Of a stretch of DNA of 64,000 bases, positions 30,524-43,300 are shown piece after piece; positions within the stretch are counted from its first letter, which is position 1; each line of letters starts with the position of its first letter. Position numbers and translations under genes: made by a program. The notes beneath the pieces are model-generated. The model was not told the DNA's origin. It was given only the letters and a program-made list of their open reading frames with translations, and ran no database searches. This stretch comes from Tritrichomonas musculus (Eukaryota; Parabasalia; Tritrichomonadida; Tritrichomonadidae), in assembly GCA_039105265.1 (NCBI GenBank), contig JAPFFF010000010.1:372001-436000 (forward strand), given 5' to 3'.

Positions 30524-33500
30524 ATTAAAAACGATTTCGAAATTAAGTAAAATCAGTAAAAATTAAAGCTTAATCTCAGTTATTCTTAATCTAACATTTC
30601 TCACAAATGAACAGAGTTAAATAAAACACAAATCTCAAACACTTTTATAAGATAATTAAAAACGATTTCGAAATTAAGTAAAATCAGTAAAAATTAAAGC
30701 TTAATCTCAGTTATTCTTAATCTAACATTTCTCACAAATGAACAGAGTTAAATAAAACACAAATCTCAAACACTTTTGTAAGATAATTAAAAACGATTTC
30801 GAAATTAAGTAAAATCAGTAAAAATTAAAGCGCAATATCAATTATTCTTATTCAAACGTTTCTCACAAATGAACAGAGTTAAATAAAACACAAATCTCAA
30901 ACACTTTTGTAAGATAATTAAAAACGATTTCGAAATTAAGTAAAATCAGTAAAAATTAAAGCTTAATCTCAGTTATTCTTATTCAAACGTTTCTCACAAA
31001 TGAACAGAGTTAAATAAAACACAAATCTCAAACACTTTTGTAAGATAATTGAAAAAGATTTCGAAATTAATTAAAATCAGTAAAAATTAAAGCTTAATCT
31101 CAGTTATTCTTAATCTAACATTTCTCACAAATGAACAGAGTTAAATAAAACATAAATCTCAAACACTTTTGTAAGATAATTATAAACGATTTCGAAATTA
31201 AGTAAAATCAGTAAAAATTAAAGCTTAATCTCAGTTATTCTTAATCTAACATTTCTCACAAATGAACAGAGTTAAATAAAACACAAATCTCAAACACTTT
31301 TGTAAGATAATTAAAAACGATTTCGAAATTAAGTAAAATCAGTAAAAATTAAAGCTTAATCTCAGTTATTCTTAATCTAACATTTCTCACAAATGAACAG
31401 AGTTAAATAAAACACAAATCTCAAACACTTTTGTAAGATAATTATAAACGATTTCGAAATTAAGTAAAATCAGTAAAAATTAAAGCTTAATCTCAGTTAT
31501 TCTTAATCTAACATTTCTCACAAATGAACAGAGTTAAATAAAACACAAATCTCAAACACTTTTGTAAGATAATTAAAAACGATTTCGAAATTAAGTAAAA
31601 TCAGTAAAAATTAAAGCTTAATCTCAGTTATTCTTAATCTAACATTTCTCACAAATGAACAGAGTTAAATAAAACACAAATCTCAAACACTTTTGTAAGA
31701 TAATTAAAAACGATTTCGAAATTAAGTAAAATCAGTAAAAATTAAAGCTTAATCTCAGTTATTCTTAATCTAACATTTCTCACAAATGAACAGAGTTAAA
31801 TAAAACACAAATCTCAAACACTTTTGTAAGATAATTAAAAACGATTTCGAAATTAAGTAAAATCAGTAAAAATTAAAGCTTAATCTCAGTTATTCTTAAT
31901 CTAACATTTCTCACAAATGAACAGAGTTAAATAAAACACAAATCTCAAACACTTTTGTAAGATAATTATAAACGATTTCGAAATTAAGTAAAATCAGTAA
32001 AAATTAAAGCTTAATCTCAGTTATTCTTAATCTAACATTTCTCACAAATGAACAGAGTTAAATAAAACACAAATCTCAAACACTTTTGTAAGATAATTAA
32101 AAACGATTTCGAAATTAAGTAAAATCAGTAAAAATTAAAGCTTAATCTCAGTTATTCTTAATCTAACATTTCTCACAAATGAACAGAGTTAAATAAAACA
32201 CAAATCTCAAACACTTTTGTAAGATAATTAAAAACGATTTCGAAATTAAGTAAAATCAGTAAAAATTAAAGCTTAATCTCAGTTATTCTTAATCTAACAT
32301 TTCTCACAAATGAACAGAGTTAAATAAAACACAAATCTCAAACACTTTTATAAGATAATTAAAAACGATTTCGAAATTAAGTAAAATCAGTAAAAATTAA
32401 AGCTTAATCTCAGTTATTCTTATTCAAACGTTTCTCACAAATGAACAGAGTTAAATAAAACACAAATCTCAAACACTTTTGTAAGATAATTAAAAACGAT
32501 TTCGAAATTAAGTAAAATCAGTAAAAATTAAAGCTTAATCTCAGTTATTCTTATTCAAACGTTTCTCACAAATGAACAGAGTTAAATAAAACACAAATCT
32601 CAAACACTTTTGTAAGATAATTAAAAACGATTTCGAAATTAAGTAAAATCAGTAAAAATTAAAGCTTAATCTCAGTTATTCTTAATCTAACATTTCTCAC
32701 AAATGAACAGAGTTAAATAAAACACAAATCTCAAACACTTTTGTAAGATAATTAAAAACGATTTCGAAATTAAGTAAAATCAGTAAAAATTAAAGCTTAA
32801 TCTCAGTTATTCTTATTCAAACGTTTCTCACAAATGAACAGAGTTAAATAAAACACAAATCTCAAACACTTTTATAAGATAATTAAAAACGATTTCGAAA
32901 TTAAGTAAAATCAGTAAAAATTAAAGCTTAATCTCAGTTATTCTTATTCAAACGTTTCTCACAAATGAACAGAGTTAAATAAAACACAAATCTCAAACAC
33001 TTTTGTAAGATAATTATAAACGATTTCGAAATTAAGTAAAATCAGTAAAAATTAAAGCTTAATCTCAGTTATTCTTATTCAAACGTTTCTCACAAATGAA
33101 CAGAGTTAAATAAAACACAAATCTCAAACACTTTTGTAAGATAATTAAAAACGATTTCGAAATTAAGTAAAATCAGTAAAAATTAAAGCTTAATCTCAGT
33201 TATTCTTATTCAAACGTTTCTCACAAGTGAACAGAGTTAAATAAAACACAAATCTCAAACACTTTTGTAAGATAATTGAAAAAGATTTCGAAATTAATTA
33301 AAATCAGTAAAAATTAAAGCTTAATCTCAGTTATTCTTATTCAAACGTTTCTCACAAATGAACAGAGTTAAATAAAACACAAATCTCAAACACTTTTATA
33401 AGATAATTAAAAACGATTTCGAAATTAAGTAAAATCAGTAAAAATTAAAGCTTAATCTCAGTTATTCTTAATCTAACATTTCTCACAAATGAACAGAGTT

Positions 33501-35894
33501 AAATAAAACACAAATCTCAAACACTTTTGTAAGATAATTATAAACGATTTCGAAATTAAGTAAAATCAGTAAAAATTAAAGCTTAATCTCAGTTATTCTT
33601 ATTCAAACGTTTCTCACAAATGAACAGAGTTAAATAAAACACAAATCTCAAACACTTTTGTAAGATAATTAAAAACGATTTCGAAATTAAGTAAAATCAG
33701 TAAAAATTAAAGCTTAATCTCAGTTATTCTTATTCAAACGTTTCTCACAAGTGAACAGAGTTAAATAAAACACAAATCTCAAACACTTTTGTAAGATAAT
33801 TGAAAAAGATTTCGAAATTAATTAAAATCAGTAAAAATTAAAGCTTAATCTCAGTTATTCTTAATCTAACATTTCTCACAAATGAACAGAGTTAAATAAA
33901 ACACAAATCTCAAACACTTTTGTAAGATAATTGAAAACGATTTCGAAATTAAGTAAAATCAGTAAAAATTAAAGCTTAATCTCAGTTATTCTTAATCTAA
34001 CATTTCTCACAAATGAACAGAGTTAAATAAAACACAAATCTCAAACACTTTTGTAAGATAATTATAAACGATTTCGAAATTAAGTAAAATCAGTAAAAAT
34101 TAAAGCTTAATCTCAGTTATTCTTATTCAAACGTTTCTCACAAATGAACAGAGTTAAATAAAACACAAATCTCAAACACTTTTGTAAGATAATTAAAAAC
34201 GATTTCGAAATTAAGTAAAATCAGTAAAAATTAAAGCTTAATCTCAGTTATTCTTAATCTAACATTTCTCACAAATGAACAGAGTTAAATAAAACACAAA
34301 TCTCAAACACTTTTGTAAGATAATTATAAACGATTTCGAAATTAAGTAAAATCAGTAAAAATTAAAGCTTAATCTCAGTTATTCTTAATCTAACATTTCT
34401 CACAAATGAACAGAGTTAAATAAAACACAAATCTCAAACACTTTTGTAAGATAATTAAAAACGATTTCGAAATTAAGTAAAATCAGTAAAAATTAAAGCT
34501 TAATCTCAGTTATTCTTATTCAAACGTTTCTCACAAATGAACAGAGTTAAATAAAACACAAATCTCAAACACTTTTGTAAGATAATTAAAAACGATTTCG
34601 AAATTAAGTAAAATCAGTAAAAATTAAAGCTTAATCTCAGTTATTCTTAATCTAACATTTCTCACAAATGAACAGAGTTAAATAAAACACAAATCTCAAA
34701 CACTTTTGTAAGATAATTAAAAACGATTTCGAAATTAAGTAAAATCAGTAAAAATTAAAGCTTAATCTCAGTTATTCTTAATCTAACATTTCTCACAAAT
34801 GAACAGAGTTAAATAAAACACAAATCTCAAACACTTTTATAAGATAATTAAAAACGATTTCGAAATTAAGTAAAATCAATAAAAATTAAAGCTTAATCTC
34901 AGTTATTCTTAATCTAACATTTCTCACAAATGAACAGAGTTAAATAAAACACAAATCTCAAACACTTTTGTAAGATAATTAAAAACGATTTCGAAATTAA
35001 GTAAAATCAGTAAAAATTAAAGCTTAATCTCAGTTATTCTTAATCTAACATTTCTCACAAATGAACAGAGTTAAATAAAACACAAATCTCAAACACTTTT
35101 ATAAGATAATTAAAAACGATTTCGAAATTAAGTAAAATCAATAAAAATTAAAGCTTAATCTCAGTTATTCTTAATCTAACATTTCTCACAAATGAACAGA
35201 GTTAAATAAAACACAAATCTCAAACACTTTTGTAAGATAATTATAAACGATTTCGAAATTAAGTAAAATCAGTAAAAATTAAAGCTTAATCTCAGTTATT
35301 CTTAATCTAACATTTCTCACAAATGAACAGAGTTAAATAAAACACAAATCTCAAACACTTTTGTAAGATAATTAAAAACGATTTCGAAATTAAGTAAAAT
35401 CAGTAAAAATTAAAGCTTAATCTCAGTTATTCTTAATCTAACATTTCTCACAAATGAACAGAGTTAAATAAAACACAAATCTCAAACACTTTTGTAAGAT
35501 AATTAAAAACGATTTCGAAATTAAGTAAAATCAGTAAAAATTAAAGCTTAATCTCAGTTATTCTTAATCTAACATTTCTCACAAATGAACAGAGTTAAAT
35601 AAAACACAAATCTCAAACACTTTTATAAGATAATTAAAAACGATTTCGAAATTAAGTAAAATCAGTAAAAATTAAAGCTTAATCTCAGTTATTCTTATTC
35701 AAACGTTTCTCACAAATGAACAGAGTTAAATAAAACACAAATCTCAAACACTTTTGTAAGATAATTATAAACGATTTCGAAATTAAGTAAAATCAGTAAA
35801 AATTAAAGCTTAATCTCAGTTATTCTTATTCAAACGTTTCTCACAAATGAACAGAGTTAAATAAAACACAAATCTCAAACACTTTTGTAAGATA

Positions 35895-36680
35895 ATTAAA
35901 AACGATTTCGAAATTAAGTAAAATCAGTAAAAATTAAAGCTTAATCTCAGTTATTCTTATTCAAACGTTTCTCACAAGTGAACAGAGTTAAATAAAACAC
36001 AAATCTCAAACACTTTTGTAAGATAATTGAAAAAGATTTCGAAATTAATTAAAATCAGTAAAAATTAAAGCTTAATCTCAGTTATTCTTAATCTAACATT
36101 TCTCACAAATGAACAGAGTTAAATAAAACACAAATCTCAAACACTTTTGTAAGATAATTGAAAACGATTTCGAAATTAAGTAAAATCAGTAAAAATTAAA
36201 GCTTAATCTCAGTTATTCTTAATCTAACATTTCTCACAAATGAACAGAGTTAAATAAAACACAAATCTCAAACACTTTTGTAAGATAATTATAAACGATT
36301 TCGAAATTAAGTAAAATCAGTAAAAATTAAAGCTTAATCTCAGTTATTCTTATTCAAACGTTTCTCACAAATGAACAGAGTTAAATAAAACACAAATCTC
36401 AAACACTTTTGTAAGATAATTAAAAACGATTTCGAAATTAAGTAAAATCAGTAAAAATTAAAGCTTAATCTCAGTTATTCTTAATCTAACATTTCTCACA
36501 AATGAACAGAGTTAAATAAAACACAAATCTCAAACACTTTTGTAAGATAATTATAAACGATTTCGAAATTAAGTAAAATCAGTAAAAATTAAAGCTTAAT
36601 CTCAGTTATTCTTATTCAAACGTTTCTCACAAATGAACAGAGTTAAATAAAACACAAATCTCAAACACTTTTGTAAGATA
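35895..36680. repeat. Six-unit higher-order repeat block (copy 6)
   Basis: Same ordered six units as at 1,835. Two TTTTATAAG units and an ATCAATAAA unit follow, the same context as after the copy at 23,843. Confidence 0.8.
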
Positions 36681-38907
36681 ATTAAAAACGATTTCGAAAT
36701 TAAGTAAAATCAGTAAAAATTAAAGCTTAATCTCAGTTATTCTTAATCTAACATTTCTCACAAATGAACAGAGTTAAATAAAACACAAATCTCAAACACT
36801 TTTATAAGATAATTAAAAACGATTTCGAAATTAAGTAAAATCAGTAAAAATTAAAGCTTAATCTCAGTTATTCTTAATCTAACATTTCTCACAAATGAAC
36901 AGAGTTAAATAAAACACAAATCTCAAACACTTTTATAAGATAATTAAAAACGATTTCGAAATTAAGTAAAATCAATAAAAATTAAAGCTTAATCTCAGTT
37001 ATTCTTAATCTAACATTTCTCACAAATGAACAGAGTTAAATAAAACACAAATCTCAAACACTTTTGTAAGATAATTAAAAACGATTTCGAAATTAAGTAA
37101 AATCAGTAAAAATTAAAGCTTAATCTCAGTTATTCTTAATCTAACATTTCTCACAAATGAACAGAGTTAAATAAAACACAAATCTCAAACACTTTTGTAA
37201 GATAATTAAAAACGATTTCGAAATTAAGTAAAATCAGTAAAAATTAAAGCTTAATCTCAGTTATTCTTAATCTAACATTTCTCACAAATGAACAGAGTTA
37301 AATAAAACACAAATCTCAAACACTTTTGTAAGATAATTGAAAACGATTTCGAAATTAAGTAAAATCAGTAAAAATTAAAGCTTAATCTCAGTTATTCTTA
37401 ATCTAACATTTCTCACAAATGAACAGAGTTAAATAAAACACAAATCTCAAACACTTTTATAAGATAATTAAAAACGATTTCGAAATTAAGTAAAATCAGT
37501 AAAAATTAAAGCTTAATCTCAGTTATTCTTATTCAAACGTTTCTCACAAATGAACAGAGTTAAATAAAACACAAATCTCAAACACTTTTGTAAGATAATT
37601 AAAAACGATTTCGAAATTAAGTAAAATCAGTAAAAATTAAAGCTTAATCTCAGTTATTCTTATTCAAACGTTTCTCACAAATGAACAGAGTTAAATAAAA
37701 CACAAATCTCAAACACTTTTGTAAGATAATTAAAAACGATTTCGAAATTAAGTAAAATCAGTAAAAATTAAAGCTTAATCTCAGTTATTCTTAATCTAAC
37801 ATTTCTCACAAATGAACAGAGTTAAATAAAACACAAATCTCAAACACTTTTGTAAGATAATTAAAAACGATTTCGAAATTAAGTAAAATCAGTAAAAATT
37901 AAAGCTTAATCTCAGTTATTCTTATTCAAACGTTTCTCACAAATGAACAGAGTTAAATAAAACACAAATCTCAAACACTTTTGTAAGATAATTATAAACG
38001 ATTTCGAAATTAAGTAAAATCAGTAAAAATTAAAGCTTAATCTCAGTTATTCTTATTCAAACGTTTCTCACAAATGAACAGAGTTAAATAAAACACAAAT
38101 CTCAAACACTTTTGTAAGATAATTAAAAACGATTTCGAAATTAAGTAAAATCAGTAAAAATTAAAGCTTAATCTCAGTTATTCTTATTCAAACGTTTCTC
38201 ACAAATGAACAGAGTTAAATAAAACACAAATCTCAAACACTTTTGTAAGATAATTATAAACGATTTCGAAATTAAGTAAAATCAGTAAAAATTAAAGCTT
38301 AATCTCAGTTATTCTTATTCAAACGTTTCTCACAAATGAACAGAGTTAAATAAAACACAAATCTCAAACACTTTTGTAAGATAATTATAAACGATTTCGA
38401 AATTAAGTAAAATCAGTAAAAATTAAAGCTTAATCTCAGTTATTCTTATTCAAACGTTTCTCACAAGTGAACAGAGTTAAATAAAACACAAATCTCAAAC
38501 ACTTTTGTAAGATAATTGAAAAAGATTTCGAAATTAAGTAAAATCAGTAAAAATTAAAGCTTAATCTCAGTTATTCTTAATCTAACATTTCTCACAAATG
38601 AACAGAGTTAAATAAAACACAAATCTCAAACACTTTTGTAAGATAATTGAAAACGATTTCGAAATTAAGTAAAATCAGTAAAAATTAAAGCTTAATCTCA
38701 GTTATTCTTAATCTAACATTTCTCACAAATGAACAGAGTTAAATAAAACACAAATCTCAAACACTTTTGTAAGATAATTATAAACGATTTCGAAATTAAG
38801 TAAAATCAGTAAAAATTAAAGCTTAATCTCAGTTATTCTTAATCTAACATTTCTCACAAATGAACAGAGTTAAATAAAATACTCATCTCATACACTTTTA
38901 TACGTTT

Positions 38908-39440
38908 ATAATATTGATTCTTCACAATTTTTTAATTTTGTGAAGATATTCAAATAAATTTATTCAATTATGTTTATTCTCTCAAAAAATTCTGAACTAT
39001 TTATATCATGATTTAAAACAGAAATATCCGGTTTTTATTTTATGAATATTCAAAGATATAGATGTATATCATTTTAAAATAAAATGAATAGCTTATTTTA
39101 ATCTACAAATATCTTTTCTGCAAAATTAATCATTATTCAGAAATACTTAAAATTGACATTAAATATATGATAAAATATAATTGGTTTTCCTCATATATCA
39201 TGAATACAGAGTCATAATTATTTTTTTATAAGTTTTTTGCCATTAAAAAAGTAATTTTAAATACGAAGCTAGGAGCATAACTTTTTAATAGGTTTATTTT
39301 CATCGAAAACTTTTTAAATAGTTTATGTTGTGGGTAAAATGTGGTGAATAAATTTTTTGGTGTGTATCTAACGAGTTTGTGGGTAGTTTTTGAGAACATA
39401 TTTGGTCCGTTGGTAAAAAGTGGGGATGTTTTATTCTCCC
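38908..39440. other. A+T-rich junction, no gene seen
   Basis: Unique sequence between the satellite and the TAAA microsatellite. No ORF of note on either strand. It contains a short perfect inverted repeat (38,919-38,946) and, near 39,330-39,430, a slightly more G-rich stretch with several GTGGG runs. No function recognised. Confidence 0.6.
38919..38946. repeat. Small hairpin at satellite border
   Basis: TCTTCACAA (38,919-38,927) and TTGTGAAGA (38,938-38,946) form a perfect 9-bp stem with a 10-base A/T loop, 12 bases past the last satellite unit. Confidence 0.6.
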
Positions 39441-40316
<876 letters not shown>

Positions 40317-40345
40317 TTAAGGTTTTTAATATTTTGAAAAACTTT

Positions 40346-40350
40346 TCACT
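40346..40350 (+). promoter_or_regulatory. Initiator-like motif of the surface-protein gene
   Basis: TCACT fits the trichomonad initiator consensus TCA(+1)-Y-T/A. Transcription from the A at 40,348 would give a 12-nt leader before the ATG at 40,360, within the short range known for trichomonad mRNAs. It supports this ATG as the start. The motif is short, so a chance match is possible. Confidence 0.45.
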
Positions 40351-40359
40351 TTTATTTAA

Positions 40360-43300
40360 ATGATTTTATTATTTTTATCGAATTTGATATATTTTTCATT
40401 TGAAGCAACATTGACTGTTAAGATTGCACTTCCAGATACAGTCGCAGCTAATGAGAAATTAGTAGCCACAGCTAAAGTTGACGAAACTGCACTCGACGCA
40501 GATGTCACTTTTGCATGGGTTAAGGTAGCAACAGATGGAGGAGATGATCAATCACTCAGTGGCACAGGTACATTAGGAAATGAATATGTTTTAACTGCTG
40601 GAGATTTAGGATCAACCATTAAGGTTACAGCTCAATATGAAGGTAACGATGACACCGTTTCACCTAAAACTGTTACAGATCAAGTTAATGTTCCATCATC
40701 AGGATCTCAAACAAAAGCATTCACTGTTAAGATTGCACTTCCAGATACAGTCGCAGCTAATGAGAAATTAGTAGCCACAGCTAAAGTTGACGAAACTGCA
40801 CTCGACGCAGATGTCACTTTTGCATGGGTTAAGGTAGCAACAGATGGAGGAGATGATCAACCACTCAGTGGCACAGGTACATTAGGAAATGAATATGTTT
40901 TAACTGCTGGAGATTTAGGATCAACCATTAAGGTTACAGCTCAATATGAAGGTAACGATGACACCGTTTCACCTAAAACTGTTACAGATCAAGTTAATGT
41001 TCCATCATCAGGATCTCAAACAAAAGCATTCACTGTTAAGATTGCACTTCCAGATACAGTCGCAGCTAATGAGAAATTAGTAGCCACAGCTAAAGTTGAC
41101 GAAACTGCACTCGACGCAGATGTCACTTTTGCATGGGTTAAGGTAGCAACAGATGGAGGAGATGATCAACCACTCAGTGGCACAGGTACATTAGGAAATG
41201 AATATGTTTTAACTGCTGGAGATTTAGGATCAACCATTAAGGTTACAGCTCAATATGAAGGTAACGATGACACCGTTTCACCTAAAACTGTTACAGATCA
41301 AGTTAATGTTCCATCATCAGGATCTCAAACAAAAGCATTCACTGTTAAGATTGCACTTCCAGATACAGTCGCAGCTAATGAGAAATTAGTAGCCACAGCT
41401 AAAGTTGACGAAACTGCACTCGACGCAGATGTCACTTTTGCATGGGTTAAGGTAGCAACAGATGGAGGAGATGATCAACCACTCAGTGGCACAGGTACAT
41501 TAGGAAATGAATATGTTTTAACTGCTGGAGATTTAGGATCAACCATTAAGGTTACAGCTCAATATGAAGGTAACGATGACACCGTTTCACCTAAAACTGT
41601 TACAGATCAAGTTAATGTTCCATCATCAGGATCTCAAACAAAAGCATTCACTGTTAAGATTGCACTTCCAGATACAGTCGCAGCTAATGAGAAATTAGTA
41701 GCCACAGCTAAAGTTGACGAAACTGCACTCGACGCAGATGTCACTTTTGCATGGGTTAAGGTAGCAACAGATGGAGGAGATGATCAACCACTCAGTGGCA
41801 CAGGTACATTAGGAAATGAATATGTTTTAACTGCTGGAGATTTAGGATCAACCATTAAGGTTACAGCTCAATATGAAGGTAACGATGACACCGTTTCACC
41901 TAAAACTGTTACAGATCAAGTTAATGTTCCATCATCAGGATCTCAAACAAAAGCATTCACTGTTAAGATTGCACTTCCAGATACAGTCGCAGCTAATGAG
42001 AAATTAGTAGCCACAGCTAAAGTTGACGAAACTGCACTCGACGCAGATGTCACTTTTGCATGGGTTAAGGTAGCAACAGATGGAGGAGATGATCAACCAC
42101 TCAGTGGCACAGGTACATTAGGAAATGAATATGTTTTAACTGCTGGAGATTTAGGATCAACCATTAAGGTTACAGCTCAATATGAAGGTAACGATGACAC
42201 CGTTTCACCTAAAACTGTTACAGATCAAGTTAATGTTCCATCATCAGGATCTCAAACAAAAGCATTCACTGTTAAGATTGCACTTCCAGATACAGTCGCA
42301 GCTAATGAGAAATTAGTAGCCACAGCTAAAGTTGACGAAACTGCACTCGACGCAGATGTCACTTTTGCATGGGTTAAGGTAGCAACAGATGGAGGAGATG
42401 ATCAACCACTCAGTGGCACAGGTACATTAGGAAATGAATATGTTTTAACTGCTGGAGATTTAGGATCAACCATTAAGGTTACAGCTCAATATGAAGGTAA
42501 CGATGACACCGTTTCACCTAAAACTGTTACAGATCAAGTTAATGTTCCATCATCAGGATCTCAAACAAAAGCATTCACTGTTAAGATTGCACTTCCAGAT
42601 ACAGTCGCAGCTAATGAGAAATTAGTAGCCACAGCTAAAGTTGACGAAACTGCACTCGACGCAGATGTCACTTTTGCATGGGTTAAGGTAGCAACAGATG
42701 GAGGAGATGATCAACCACTCAGTGGCACAGGTACATTAGGAAATGAATATGTTTTAACTGCTGGAGATTTAGGATCAACCATTAAGGTTACAGCTCAATA
42801 TGAAGGTAACGATGACACCGTTTCACCTAAAACTGTTACAGATCAAGTTAATGTTCCATCATCAGGATCTCAAACAAAAGCATTCACTGTTAAGATTGCA
42901 CTTCCAGATACAGTCGCAGCTAATGAGAAATTAGTAGCCACAGCTAAAGTTGACGAAACTGCACTCGACGCAGATGTCACTTTTGCATGGGTTAAGGTAG
43001 CAACAGATGGAGGAGATGATCAACCACTCAGTGGCACAGGTACATTAGGAAATGAATATGTTTTAACTGCTGGAGATTTAGGATCAACCATTAAGGTTAC
43101 AGCTCAATATGAAGGTAACGATGACACCGTTTCACCTAAAACTGTTACAGATCAAGTTAATGTTCCATCATCAGGATCTCAAACAAAAGCATTCACTGTT
43201 AAGATTGCACTTCCAGATACAGTCGCAGCTAATGAGAAATTAGTAGCCACAGCTAAAGTTGACGAAACTGCACTCGACGCAGATGTCACTTTTGCATGGG

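Larger units (their letters stand above)
1..38907. repeat. 131-bp satellite array, 297 tandem units
   Basis: Units start at 1+131k, and the phase is kept without any net insertion or deletion from position 1 to the last unit at 38,777-38,907. The array is cut by the left window edge, so its true size is unknown. Each unit holds a 10-bp palindrome ATTTCGAAAT near its start and, in most units, an AAGCTT site. Variants are few and linked: start alleles ATTAAAAACG, ATTATAAACG, ATTGAAAACG and ATTGAAAAAG; a middle block AATCTAACAT or ATTCAAACGT; TTTTGTAAG or TTTTATAAG; and a GCGCAATATC form. The last unit is diverged in its final 30 bases, as array edges usually are. No unit carries a meaningful ORF. 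The satellite family is not recognised. A centromeric or other heterochromatic role is possible but not shown by sequence alone. Confidence 0.98.

Noticed and set aside
1-38907. CRISPR-like array
   Set aside because: Units are contiguous 131-bp tandem copies without unique spacers; this is a satellite.
1-38907. CENP-B box in the satellite
   Set aside because: The palindromic TTTCGAAA core does not match the known CENP-B box pattern; no claim made.
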